A stretch of 64,000 bases of DNA. It comes from Promicromonospora iranensis (GTDB lineage Bacteria; Actinomycetota; Actinomycetes; Actinomycetales; Cellulomonadaceae). Below are positions 8,632-16,643 of the stretch, one piece after another. The notes under the pieces are model-generated. The model was not told the origin of the DNA. It worked only from the letters and a program-made list of their open reading frames with translations, and ran no database searches. Made by a program: the position numbers and the translations under genes. The stretch's first letter is position 1; every line of letters begins with the position of its first letter. The DNA is taken from the NCBI RefSeq assembly GCF_028994805.1, contig NZ_JAJQQP010000002.1:1-64000 (forward strand). The letters are read 5' to 3'.

Positions 8632-9393
8632 TCAGGAAATCTTGCGGCGGTACGTGGACATCGCCACGCCGAAGGCGATGGCGAGGATGCCGACGCACCA
8701 GGCCAGCGCGACCCAGACGTCAGAACCGACGGGCTGCTGGGCGAGCAGGTCGCGGATGGCATCCACGATGGAGGTGACAGGCTGGTTCTCGGCGAACCAG
8801 CGCACCGGGCCGGGCATGGTCTCGGTGGGTACGAAGGCCGAGCTGACGAAGGGCAGGAAGATCAGCGGGTAGGAGAACGCGCTCGCGCCGTCGACCGTCT
8901 TGGCGGACAGTCCGGCGATGACGGCGAGCCAGGTCAGGGCCAGGGTGAACATGACGAGGAGGCCTGCGACGGCGAGCCAGGCCAGTACTCCCGCTCCGGA
9001 GCGGAAGCCCATCAGGAGCGCGACGAGCACGACGATCACTATCGAGACCAGGTTGGCGACCAGCGACGTCAGCACGTGCCCCCAGAGGACGGCCGAGCGG
9101 GCGATCGGCATGGACTGGAACCGCTCGAAGATGCCGCCCTGCATGTCGAGGAACAGCCGGTACGCGGTGTAGGCGATACCCGAGGCGATGGTGATCAGCA
9201 GGATCCCGGGCAGCAGGTAGTTGACGTAGCTGCTGGTGCCTGTCTCGATCGCGCCGCCGAAGACGTAGACGAACATCAGCATCAGTGCGATCGGCGTGAC
9301 CGCCGTCGTGATGATGGTGTCCGGGCTGCGCATGATGTGGCTCAGGGACCGTCCCGTCAGGACGGCGGTGTCACCGAAGAAGTGCTTGCTCAT
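8632..9393 (-). CDS. ABC-2 type exporter permease (DrrB-like)
   Basis: 253 residues with six hydrophobic segments in the ABC-2 membrane layout; the DrrB-like stretch MSKHFFGDTAVLTGRSLSHI opens the protein and RSPDTIITTAVTPIALMLMF forms the first membrane segment. The GIFERFQSMPIARSAVLWGH amphipathic loop and FVPTETMPGPVRWFAENQPVT are hallmarks of daunorubicin-resistance-type permeases. It pairs with the ATPase gene ending at 9405 (11-bp gap). The ATG at 9393 has GAGGAACGAG upstream. Likely exports a hydrophobic compound such as an antibiotic; the substrate is not visible. Confidence 0.87.
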   Translation of the reverse strand: MSKHFFGDTAVLTGRSLSHIMRSPDTIITTAVTPIALMLMFVYVFGGAIETGTSSYVNYLLPGILLITIASGIAYTAYRLFLDMQGGIFERFQSMPIARSAVLWGHVLTSLVANLVSIVIVVLVALLMGFRSGAGVLAWLAVAGLLVMFTLALTWLAVIAGLSAKTVDGASAFSYPLIFLPFVSSAFVPTETMPGPVRWFAENQPVTSIVDAIRDLLAQQPVGSDVWVALAWCVGILAIAFGVAMSTYRRKIS

Positions 9394-9404
9394 GGTCTCG
9401 TTCC

Positions 9405-10259
9405 TCACTTGTCCGCGCCGGCGGCGTCGTTGCTGGTGGTGTTGCTCGGTCCGACGCCGTTGGCGGTGCGGGAGGTGCCGACCGCGCCGTCGCTACCGAC
9501 GACCGCGAAGAACACGTCCTCCAGCGACGGCTGCTTCTCGACGTACTCGATCTCGGCGGGCGGGAGCAGCTTCCTGAGCTCGGCCAGGGTGTCGTTGACG
9601 ATGATGCGGCCCTGGTGCAGGATCGCGATCCGGTCGGCGAGCTGCTCCGCCTCGTCCAAATACTGCGTGGTCAGCAGCACCGTCGTGCCGCCCTGGGCGA
9701 GCTCCTTGACCGCGTCCCACACCTCGATCCGGGCCTCCGGGTCCAGGCCGGTGGTCGGCTCGTCCAGGAAGATCACCGGCGGGTTGCCGATCAGGCTCAT
9801 CGCGATGTCCAGACGACGCCGCATCCCACCGGAGTACGTGGCGGCCTTGCGCCCGCCGGCCTCCGTCAGGGAGAACCGGGCCAGGAGGTCGTCCGCGATG
9901 CGGCCGGGGTTGTTCAGGTGGCGCAGCCTGGCGACCAGGACGAGGTTCTCCCGCCCGGTCAGGACCTCGTCGACGGCCGCGAACTGCCCCGTCAGGCTGA
10001 TCGACTCCCGCACGTCACCGGCCTGGGTCGCGACGTCGAAGCCGTTCACGCTTGCGCTGCCGGCATCGGCCTTGAGCAGCGTGGACAGGATCTTCACCAC
10101 GGTCGTCTTGCCGGCCCCGTTGGAGCCCAGCAGCGCGAAGATGCTGCCCCGCGCCACCTCGAACTCCACGCCCTTCAGGACGTGCAGCTCCTTGTAGGAC
10201 TTCTCGATGTTCTGCACTCGGATCGCGGGCTCGCGGCTCCGCTCGGTGTGCGTGCTCAT
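9405..10259 (-). CDS. ABC exporter ATPase (DrrA-like)
   Basis: 284 residues. Walker A GSNGAGKTT (about residue 45), Q-loop SLTGQFAAVDE, signature YSGGMRRRLD, Walker B VIFLDEPTTGLDPEAR and the H-loop replaced by Gln in VLLTTQYLDEAEQLADR, a feature of the DrrA drug-export family. The family's C-terminal extension (LAELRKLLPP onward) is present. A GAGAGGGA site lies 7 nt before the ATG. With the permease gene it forms a two-gene exporter. Upstream the leader carries a 17-bp direct repeat (10273-10303). It is preceded on the same strand by a DUF4097 gene and an RHH regulator. Confidence 0.9.
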   Translation of the reverse strand: MSTHTERSREPAIRVQNIEKSYKELHVLKGVEFEVARGSIFALLGSNGAGKTTVVKILSTLLKADAGSASVNGFDVATQAGDVRESISLTGQFAAVDEVLTGRENLVLVARLRHLNNPGRIADDLLARFSLTEAGGRKAATYSGGMRRRLDIAMSLIGNPPVIFLDEPTTGLDPEARIEVWDAVKELAQGGTTVLLTTQYLDEAEQLADRIAILHQGRIIVNDTLAELRKLLPPAEIEYVEKQPSLEDVFFAVVGSDGAVGTSRTANGVGPSNTTSNDAAGADK

Positions 10260-10272
10260 GTGCTTTCCCTCT

Positions 10273-10303
10273 CTGGGATGGTTCTGGAACTGGGATGGTT
10301 CTG
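10273..10303 (-). promoter_or_regulatory. 17-bp direct repeat in the leader of the drrA-like gene
   Basis: CTGGGATGGTTCTG occurs twice, at 10273-10286 and 10290-10303, exactly 17 bp apart, only 14 to 44 bp before the exporter ATPase start. The placement across the probable promoter or leader suggests a regulator site; no regulator of known type is indicated by the sequence. Confidence 0.4.
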
Positions 10304-10496
10304 AATGGGTTTTTGGGTAGGGGATAGCCAGGAAGGTGGTTCAGGTGTTTCTCGGGCCGACGGCGGCGGCCCGGGCTCACGCCGGACAGGCCTCAGGGGC
10401 CGGCGCCGCATCAAGGCCTCAAGCCAGGGTCAGGTCCACGGGCTCAGGCCCGGCGGGTCGCACGCCCGGCCGGTGGGCAGAGGCGCTCCGGGATGC

Positions 10497-11339
10497 TCAG
10501 GGGCGGCGGACGATGATGTCGCCCCAGCCCGTGCTGGCGTGGATCTCGGCCGTGGCCTCGTTCTCGACGGGGCCCTCCGTGGGGGTCAGCTGGTTGCGGA
10601 CGGTGCCGTGCTCCGAGGCGACATCGAGCCAGGCGGCGGTGCCCTCGGGCACGTTGGCCTCGATCGAGCCGTAGGACGTGGTGAGTGTGACGCTGCCGGA
10701 CTCGACGCGGTCGACCCGGATGCCGGCGTGGGCCGACTTCACGCTCAGGGTGCCGCGCACGCGGCCCACCGTGATCTCGGCGTGCGCGCCGACGACGTCC
10801 AGCGTTCCCGTCACCGCCCCGACCGTCGTGGTCCCGTTGCTGGCCCGGACGGAGCCCTCGCCGGAGAACTCGTCGATCCGCACGGCGCCGGAGCTCGCCC
10901 TCACGGTCGTGGGGCCCGTGGCCCGGCCGACGACGACGGACCCGGCCGAGACCTTGAGATCGAGGCGGGCGGCCTCGTCGACCCTGGCGTCGCCGCCGTT
11001 GAGCGTGAGGTCGACGGTGCCGAGCCTGCCCTCGGCGTAGAGCGAGCCGGCCTTGCCGCTGAGGTGCGATCCGGCCGGCAGCTCGATGTTGACCAGCGCG
11101 CCGCCGGCCGCGAAGGGCAGGACGTACTGCTTCCAGGAGGACGGGTAGATGATCGTGACGGCGTCGCCGTCACGCTGGACGCGGGTCTCCTCGGCGGCCC
11201 GCACGGACCCCGACTTCGACGGGTCGGCGGGCAGGACCGTGACGACCACGTCGTCGCGCTCACCGGCGATGACGCGCAGGTTGCCGAAGGGCACGTCCAC
11301 GACGACCGGGACGGGGGAGGAGATGGGGAAAGTGGGCAT
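10497..11339 (-). CDS. DUF4097 beta-helix-like protein
   Basis: 280 residues without signal peptide or membrane segment. After a short N-terminal beta region, repeated strands with G-S/T-V patterns follow (SAGSVVVGRATGPTTVRASS, GAVRIDEFSGEGSVRASNG, GTLDVVGAHAEITVGRVRG), the right-handed beta-helix architecture of DUF4097, related to bactofilin-like and adhesin-like repeats. Function in actinobacteria is unknown; these genes often sit next to regulators and ABC exporters, as here. It lies 77 bp downstream of the RHH gene and 237 bp upstream of the exporter ATPase, all on the minus strand, so one transcription unit is plausible. Confidence 0.8.
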   Translation of the reverse strand: MPTFPISSPVPVVVDVPFGNLRVIAGERDDVVVTVLPADPSKSGSVRAAEETRVQRDGDAVTIIYPSSWKQYVLPFAAGGALVNIELPAGSHLSGKAGSLYAEGRLGTVDLTLNGGDARVDEAARLDLKVSAGSVVVGRATGPTTVRASSGAVRIDEFSGEGSVRASNGTTTVGAVTGTLDVVGAHAEITVGRVRGTLSVKSAHAGIRVDRVESGSVTLTTSYGSIEANVPEGTAAWLDVASEHGTVRNQLTPTEGPVENEATAEIHASTGWGDIIVRRP

Positions 11340-11416
11340 GACGACTCCAGGTGAGGGCGATGGGCGGTGCGGAGTGGCGGTGCGGAGTGGTGTCTACGTG
11401 GTGTCGCGGCGGGCGG

Positions 11417-11947
11417 TCAGCGCACCCAGCCGGTGAGGCGGTTCCCGCTCGGCAGCCCCGGGCCGGTCTGCGGCTCGGGCCGGCCGGTGGGCTGGTCGAG
11501 CGCCGCGGCGACCGCCCGGACGAGCCAGGTGTTGACCGAGACGCCCTCGCGAGCGGCGGCGGCCTCGGCCTGGGCCTTGAGGTGGTCGGGCAGGCGCAGG
11601 GTGGTACGCGTGGTGGCGCCCGCGTCCGCGTCGCCGCCCGCCGGTCCGGCGGGCGGCAGCGCCGGTGCAGAGGTCGCCGCGGGAGCAGCGGGTGCGACGA
11701 CGGCGGCCGGTGCGGCGACCACGAACTCGGGCTCCCCGCCGCGCAGCCGCACGTCGACCGATCCGGGTGCGAGCTCCGCGGAGATCTCGCCCGCCGCGGC
11801 GGAGAGGGCCTCGAGCAGGACGAGCCGGGCGGCGGCGTCGAGCGGGGCGGTCAGGCGGCCGGCGATCTCGCGCGCCTCGTCCCCGCCGGCGGCGGCCGCG
11901 GTGGAGAGTTGGCGCTGCAGCTCGTCGACATATCTCGTCAGGTCCAT
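11417..11947 (-). CDS. Ribbon-helix-helix (HicB/Arc-like) regulator
   Basis: 176 residues. The C-terminal 45 residues, TTRTTLRLPDHLKAQAEAAA followed by REGVSVNTWLVRAVAAAL, form a ribbon-helix-helix DNA-binding fold of the HicB/Arc type. The N-terminal 80 residues are helical and rich in Ala and Glu, joined by an Ala/Pro linker, perhaps for oligomerisation. No HicA toxin gene is beside it. A palindrome occupies the spacer of its own promoter (11958-11977), so negative autoregulation is expected, and the downstream DUF4097 and exporter genes may be in the same regulon. The transcript is probably leaderless: CATAGT ends 6 nt before ATG. Confidence 0.8.
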   Translation of the reverse strand: MDLTRYVDELQRQLSTAAAAGGDEAREIAGRLTAPLDAAARLVLLEALSAAAGEISAELAPGSVDVRLRGGEPEFVVAAPAAVVAPAAPAATSAPALPPAGPAGGDADAGATTRTTLRLPDHLKAQAEAAAAREGVSVNTWLVRAVAAALDQPTGRPEPQTGPGLPSGNRLTGWVR

Positions 11948-11953
11948 GACCCC

Positions 11954-12029
11954 ACTATGACACCACTTGTGGTGTCAGTGCAAGACCCAAGGCGTCAAGG
12001 ATGACACCACTGCGACGCCGAGTGGTGTC
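11954..12029 (-). promoter_or_regulatory. Promoter with twin palindromic operators for the RHH gene
   Basis: Minus strand: -35 TTGCAC (11983-11978), an 18-nt spacer, -10 CATAGT (11959-11954), then 6 nt to ATG. The palindrome TGACACCAC-TT-GTGGTGTCA (11958-11977) fills the spacer exactly. A second pair, GACACCACT (12003-12011) and AGTGGTGTC (12021-12029), sits upstream with a 9-bp spacing. Four half sites of one motif around a promoter is the layout used by ribbon-helix-helix repressors. Repressor identity is inferred from proximity. Confidence 0.72.
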
Positions 12030-12063
12030 GCCCTCGCATCACCGCAGGCCAGCAGCCTGGCAC

Positions 12064-12732
12064 TCAGTGACCGCCCGGCTCGATGAGCCCGTTCTCGTAC
12101 GCGGCGATGACGAGCTGCGCGCGGTCGTGGGCGCTCAGCTTCGTCATGATGCGGTTCACGTGCGTCTTGGCGGTGTGCGGGGAGATGGCCAGCAGCTCGG
12201 CGATGTCGGTGTTGGATCGACCTGTACCGACCAGTGCCAGGACCTCCGACTCGCGCCCCGTCAGGCCGTGCAGCGCGCGCGACGGCTCGCTCGTGCGCAG
12301 GCGCGCGGACCGTACGTACCGGTCGATCAGCGTCCGGGTGGCGACGGGGGACAGCAGGGCGTCACCCCGGTGGACCGCCCGGATCGCGGCGGCGATGTCG
12401 TCCCGCTCCGCTCCCTTGCCGATGAAGCCGCTCGCCCCGGCGCGCAGGGCGCCGACGATGTACTCGTCCTCCTCGAACGTGGTCAGCACGAGCACCCGGA
12501 CCGCCGCGAGGTCCGGGTCCGCGCAGATCTCGCGCGTCGCGGCGATGCCGTCCAGGCCCGGCATCCGGATGTCCATCAGCACGAGGTCCGGACGTCGCTC
12601 GCGGGCGAGCGCCAGCGCCTGGTGGCCGTCGGCCGCCTCGCCGGCGATGGCCAGCCCGTCGCTGTGGGTGATGAGGTCGGCGATCGCCGAGCGGATCAGT
12701 GCCTGGTCGTCGGCGATGAGGACGGAGATCAC
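12064..12732 (-). CDS. NarL/LuxR-family response regulator
   Basis: 222 residues. Receiver domain: acidic pair in VLIADDQALIR, phosphoacceptor Asp in DLVLMDIRMPGLDG (about residue 54), Thr in VLVLTTFEEDEY and Lys in FIGKGA. C-terminal LuxR helix-turn-helix: LTGRESEVLALVGTGRSNTDIAELLAISPHTAKTHV. The GTG start at 12732 overlaps the TGA of the histidine kinase gene (GTGA), giving translational coupling. The pair is divergent from a MacB/LolD-like ABC transporter starting at 14107, which is its most likely target, in line with the LiaRS/VraRS-type stress systems. Confidence 0.92.
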   Translation of the reverse strand: MISVLIADDQALIRSAIADLITHSDGLAIAGEAADGHQALALARERRPDLVLMDIRMPGLDGIAATREICADPDLAAVRVLVLTTFEEDEYIVGALRAGASGFIGKGAERDDIAAAIRAVHRGDALLSPVATRTLIDRYVRSARLRTSEPSRALHGLTGRESEVLALVGTGRSNTDIAELLAISPHTAKTHVNRIMTKLSAHDRAQLVIAAYENGLIEPGGH

Positions 12733-13895
12733 GGGCGGCTCCCAGGCGTGGCGGTGGGCGTGGGCAGGTCCGCGTCCAGCTCCCAGGAGCTGACGCCGCG
12801 TCGGCCGTGGGTGAGCGTGCCGCGCACCGACTCCACCCGCTCGCGCGCCCCGACCAGGCCGTGTCCGGCCGCGAGCGCCGACCCGGTGGCCACGCCGGGG
12901 ACCGGATTGGTCACCGTGACGTGCAGCCGGTCGGTGAGGTACTCGAGTACGACATGCGCACGGTGGTCGACGCCGTGCTTGTGGGCGTTGGTGAGCGCCT
13001 CCTGGATGACCCGCAGCGCGACGACGTCGACCGCGGCGGGCAGCTCGCGTGCCTCGCCCAGCCGGCGGACCGTGATGTCGAGGCCGTGGCCGCGGAACTG
13101 CCGCAGGATGTCGTCGAGCTGTGCCAGGCCGACGGGTCCGGTGCTCGGCGAGCCGGGGTCGCGCAGCGTGGCGAGCAGGTCGCCGATCTGCGTGAGCACG
13201 GTCCGCGACGCCTGGCGGATGACGGCCAGCGAGTGCTCGGCGTCGTCCGGCCGGTCGCGGAGCGCAGAGCCGGCGACACCGGCGTGCAGGTTGATGACGG
13301 CGATCTGGTGCGCGACGGCGTCGTGCAGGTCGCGGGCGATCGCGAGCCGGTCCTCCGCCACGCGCTGGTTGGCCAGCGCCTCCCGGGTCGCCTCCGCACG
13401 CTCGGCACGCTCCGTGATCGCCAGGAACTGCTCGCGCTGCACCCGGACCAGGTCGCCCAGCGCGGCGAACAGGAGGACGAGGAGCAGGTACTGCATGGCT
13501 CCGCGGCCGACGGCCACCGCGCCCGCGATCGCGACGAGGGCGGCGGTGGGGAGGGCCAGCCACAGGGCCTGCCGGCGGGTCAGCGCGCGGCTTGCGCTGA
13601 ACGCGGCGATCGCCGCCGCCAGCACGACCCCGGGGTTGAACAGCCCGAACGGCACGGCGAGCCAGACGACTCCCACGGTCGTGGCCACCGTCGTGACGGG
13701 CAGCCGCCGGCGCAGGAGGAGCAGCGCGGCGGCGAGGAGCGCGATGACGGCACGGTCGCCCTGCCAGTCCGGGGACATGTCCTCCCGGACGGGCAGCGCG
13801 CTCGCACAGACGACGGCGACCGCCGCGACCACATGGCCGACCCACGCGGGTATCCGGTGCGTGGGGCCGTACGGCACCTGGTTGCCTCGCGACAT
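12729..13895 (-). CDS. Sensor histidine kinase (HisKA_3 type)
   Basis: 388 residues. About five membrane segments occupy residues 10-160 with short loops, so it senses within or at the membrane. The dimerisation/phosphoacceptor helix is RLAIARDLHDAVAHQIAVIN (His near residue 205). The ATPase domain has VIQEALTNAHKHG (N box) and GHGLVGARERVESVRGTL (G boxes). The ATG at 13895 has GGGGA upstream; an extension to 14024 would run into the divergent promoter region. Partner of the downstream LuxR-type regulator (4-bp overlap). Confidence 0.9.
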   Translation of the reverse strand: MSRGNQVPYGPTHRIPAWVGHVVAAVAVVCASALPVREDMSPDWQGDRAVIALLAAALLLLRRRLPVTTVATTVGVVWLAVPFGLFNPGVVLAAAIAAFSASRALTRRQALWLALPTAALVAIAGAVAVGRGAMQYLLLVLLFAALGDLVRVQREQFLAITERAERAEATREALANQRVAEDRLAIARDLHDAVAHQIAVINLHAGVAGSALRDRPDDAEHSLAVIRQASRTVLTQIGDLLATLRDPGSPSTGPVGLAQLDDILRQFRGHGLDITVRRLGEARELPAAVDVVALRVIQEALTNAHKHGVDHRAHVVLEYLTDRLHVTVTNPVPGVATGSALAAGHGLVGARERVESVRGTLTHGRRGVSSWELDADLPTPTATPGSRP

Positions 13896-14106
13896 CACGT
13901 CCCCTGTCCGGCGGTGCTCGTTCGTGTCCGACCGCGCCGTGCCCAGCATCCCGCACGCCCTGTCCCCGCGCGTCCCGCTCCGGAGGTATCCCGGAGTACC
14001 ACCACGGCGGTACACGAGAGTCATCGCTGGGCCGATTCGCGTGGCGACGTGGCCGCCGAGAGTTGGTCACGTCAGCATCTCCGGCAACCCGAAGGAGGCG
14101 GCCGAC

Positions 14107-14802
14107 GTGGTTTCCCCACTGCTCTCCGTCAGCAACCTGCACAAGACCTACGGCTCCGGCCCCAGCGCCTTCGAGGCGCTCAAGGGCCTGGACCTGGACA
14201 TCGCCGAGGGCGAGTCCATCGCGATCATCGGCAAGAGCGGCTCCGGCAAGTCGACCCTGATGCACCTGCTCGCGCTGCTCGACCGGCCGACGTTCGGGAG
14301 CATCGTGCTGGACGGGACCGACACGTCCAGGCTCTCGGCCAAGCAGCTCAACCAGACCCGTAACAGCGCCTTCGGGTTCGTCTTCCAGCAGTTCTTCCTC
14401 AACGCCCAGGCCAGCGTGCTCGACAACGTGACGCTCCCGCTGAAGATCGCCGGGGTCGGCCGCCGCGAGCGCACCGCCCAGGGGATCGCCGCCCTGGCCC
14501 AGCTCGAGCTCGACGACAAGGCCGGCAACCGGGCCAACGACCTGTCCGGCGGCCAGAAGCAACGCGTGGTCATCGCCCGGGCGCTGATCAACCAGCCGCG
14601 CGTGATCTTCGCCGACGAGCCCACCGGGAACCTGGACACGGCCACGGGCACCGTCGTCGAGGACATCCTCTTCGACCTCAACCGCCGTCGGGGGATCAAC
14701 CTGGTGGTCGTCACGCACGACGAGGAGCTGGCCTCCCGCTGCGACCGGAGGATCTACATCCGCGACGGTCTGATCGCCGCGCGCGAGGCGGTGGCGGCAT
14801 GA
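14107..14802 (+). CDS. ABC transporter ATPase (LolD/MacB-type)
   Basis: 231 residues. Walker A GKSGSGKST, Q-loop FGFVFQQFFLN, signature LSGGQKQRVVIARAL, Walker B VIFADEPTGNLDTATG and H-loop VVVTHDEELA. The DEPTGNLD form and length are typical of LolD/MacB/FtsE-type ATPases that drive mechanotransmission permeases. The start is GTG at 14107 with GAAGGAGG 9 nt upstream. Its TGA overlaps the ATG of the permease gene. Divergent from the two-component genes on the minus strand. Confidence 0.92.
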   Translation: MVSPLLSVSNLHKTYGSGPSAFEALKGLDLDIAEGESIAIIGKSGSGKSTLMHLLALLDRPTFGSIVLDGTDTSRLSAKQLNQTRNSAFGFVFQQFFLNAQASVLDNVTLPLKIAGVGRRERTAQGIAALAQLELDDKAGNRANDLSGGQKQRVVIARALINQPRVIFADEPTGNLDTATGTVVEDILFDLNRRRGINLVVVTHDEELASRCDRRIYIRDGLIAAREAVAA

Positions 14803-16079
14803 AGGGCGTCGACGTTCTCGCCACCGCTTTCCGGAACGCCTTCCGGTCCAGGCTGCGCACCAGCCTGACGGTCCTGGCGATCTTCATCGGCGCGTTCACC
14901 CTGTCCCTGACCAACGGGCTGGGCACCGGCATCAACCAGTACATCGACGACACGGTCGCCTCTGTCGGGGTCGACGACGTCATGACCGTCACCAAGGCGA
15001 GCGAGGAGGAGCCCACCGAGGGCCCTGCCGAGTACGACCCGAACCAGATCGCCACGGACGGAGCGCCCGGTGCGACGGCCACCGCTCTGACCGACGACGA
15101 CATCGACACCATCGCCGACATCGACGGCGTGGAGAGCGTCGAGCCGAGCAAGAGCGTCCTGGTCGACTACGTCCGGCACGACGACGGGACCAGGTACCAG
15201 CTGTCCGTCGCGGAGCTCGTGCCCGGGATGCGGATGGAGCTGGTAGCCGGCGAGCAGGTGGACCTCGACGCCACCGATCCCGAGCTGGTGCTGCCCGAGA
15301 GCTACGTCGAGCCGCTGGACCTGGGTTCCGCGGCCGACGCCGTCGGGCAGACCGTCGCGCTCGCCGTCACCGACGCCACCGGCGAGCAGGTGACGACCGA
15401 GGCGACCGTCGTCGGCGTCGCCGAACCCGGCGTGATCACCATGGGCGGTGCGGTTCCGAACGACGTCCTCGCGGAGGAGCTCTACGACCTGCAGACCACG
15501 GGGGCGCCCGAGGCGGAGACCACCCGGTACGCGGAGGCCTCGGTCTCGTTCGACACGACCGGCGGCGCGGCGCAGACCGAGGCCCTCCAGGATCGCCTGG
15601 CCGACGCCGGTTTCACCGGCAGCACGCTGGAGGACCAGCTCGGCACGATCACGGCCGTCATCGACGGCATCGTGCTCGTGCTGAACGGGTTCGCGGTGAT
15701 CGCGCTGGTCGCGGCCGGCATCGGCATCGTCAACACGCTCTTCATGGCGGTCCAGGAACGGACCCGCGAGGTCGGGCTCATGAAGGCCATGGGCCTCTCG
15801 AGCGGCCGCGTCTTCTCCTTGTTCAGCATCGAGGCGGTGGTGATCGGACTGGTCGGCAGCGCGCTGGGCGTGCTCGGCGCCGTCGGCGCAGGGCAGCTCG
15901 TGAACAGCGTCTCCGGGGACCTCCTGGCAGACCTCCCAGGGCTGACCCTCATCGCCTTCGACCCGGTGAGCATCGCCACGGTGGTGCTCGGCGTCATGGC
16001 CATCGCGCTCCTCGCCGGCACGCTGCCCGCGCTGCGGGCCGCCCGCCAGGACCCGATCTCGTCGCTGCGGTACGAGTGA
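14799..16079 (+). CDS. FtsX/MacB-like ABC permease
   Basis: 426 residues. One N-terminal membrane segment (residues about 20-42), an extracytoplasmic MacB periplasmic-core-like domain of about 250 residues with many acidic residues, then three C-terminal segments of the FtsX domain (VIALVAAGIGIVNTLFMAVQ, EAVVIGLVGSALGVLGAVGA, SIATVVLGVMAIALLAGTLPA) ending in the typical RAARQDPISSLRYE. Such permeases export peptides or lipids or remove antimicrobial peptides from the membrane. Together with the overlapping ATPase gene it makes a complete transporter, likely controlled by the adjacent two-component system. Confidence 0.92.
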   Translation: MKGVDVLATAFRNAFRSRLRTSLTVLAIFIGAFTLSLTNGLGTGINQYIDDTVASVGVDDVMTVTKASEEEPTEGPAEYDPNQIATDGAPGATATALTDDDIDTIADIDGVESVEPSKSVLVDYVRHDDGTRYQLSVAELVPGMRMELVAGEQVDLDATDPELVLPESYVEPLDLGSAADAVGQTVALAVTDATGEQVTTEATVVGVAEPGVITMGGAVPNDVLAEELYDLQTTGAPEAETTRYAEASVSFDTTGGAAQTEALQDRLADAGFTGSTLEDQLGTITAVIDGIVLVLNGFAVIALVAAGIGIVNTLFMAVQERTREVGLMKAMGLSSGRVFSLFSIEAVVIGLVGSALGVLGAVGAGQLVNSVSGDLLADLPGLTLIAFDPVSIATVVLGVMAIALLAGTLPALRAARQDPISSLRYE

Positions 16080-16085
16080 GGGCGG

Positions 16086-16121
16086 CAGCCGCCCAGGTCC
16101 CCCTCGTGACCTGGGCGGCTG
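16086..16121 (+). terminator. Terminator after the MacB-like transporter
   Basis: A perfect 14-bp stem, CAGCCGCCCAGGTC with its complement, and an 8-nt loop begin 7 bp past the permease stop codon. No T-run follows, as is common in actinobacteria. Confidence 0.72.
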
Positions 16122-16256
16122 ACCCGTCGGCGGGCGGCTCACCCGTTTCCTACGAGGTCGGGAGCCTGGCGCGCGCTTACCGTCGGGCTCTCGGTCCGTG
16201 CCGGTCGGCACATCGGGGGTCGAGCCTCATGGAGGACGTCGAGAGTAGGACTGATC

Positions 16257-16631
16257 ATGGACTTCTGGGACTTCTTCTGGCTGATGGTCTGCAGCTTCTT
16301 CTTCCTGGCCTATCTCATGGTGCTCTTCCAGGTCGTCGCCGACCTCTTTCGCGACAAGGAGCTCTCGGGGTGGTGGAAGGCACTGTGGATGGTCTTCCTC
16401 GTCTTCCTGCCCGTCATCACCGCGTTCGTCTACCTGATCGCGCGCGGCAGGGGCATGGCGCGGCGGCAGAGCGAGCTGGTCGTCCAGGCGCGTTCCGAGA
16501 CCGAGAACTACATCCGCGAGGTGGCCACCACGGCGCCCGCCGACCAGATCGCGAGCGCCAAGGCCCTCCTGGACACCGGCACCATCACGCCGGGGGAGTA
16601 CGAGACGCTCAAGGCCAAGGCGCTCGCCTGA
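16257..16631 (+). CDS. Small membrane protein with SHOCT domain
   Basis: 124 residues. Two membrane helices at about residues 5-28 and 40-62, the PLDc_N-like arrangement (GWWKALWMVFLVFLPVITAF, then a basic RGRGMARRQ). The C-terminal 30 residues, ADQIASAKALLDTGTITPGEYETLKAKAL, are a SHOCT motif, a short oligomerisation-type module. Common in actinobacteria, function unknown. 12 bp upstream of the ZIP-like gene in the same direction; probably cotranscribed. Confidence 0.82.
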   Translation: MDFWDFFWLMVCSFFFLAYLMVLFQVVADLFRDKELSGWWKALWMVFLVFLPVITAFVYLIARGRGMARRQSELVVQARSETENYIREVATTAPADQIASAKALLDTGTITPGEYETLKAKALA

Positions 16632-16643
16632 GGGGCCCGGCTC

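Noticed and set aside
11417..11947. A HicAB toxin-antitoxin locus
   Set aside because: The RHH protein resembles HicB, but no small HicA-type RNase gene flanks it, and the neighbours are a DUF4097 gene and a two-component regulator.
12064..14718. A continuous 884-codon open frame on the minus strand spanning the response regulator, antisense of the ABC ATPase and more
   Set aside because: Only its end (12064-12732) encodes a recognisable protein. The rest is Arg/Pro/His-rich sequence produced by GC-rich codon bias opposite real genes.
14754..16211. A 485-codon minus-strand open frame opposite the FtsX-like permease
   Set aside because: No domain pattern, Arg/Asp/Gly-rich, and fully antisense to a well-supported permease gene.
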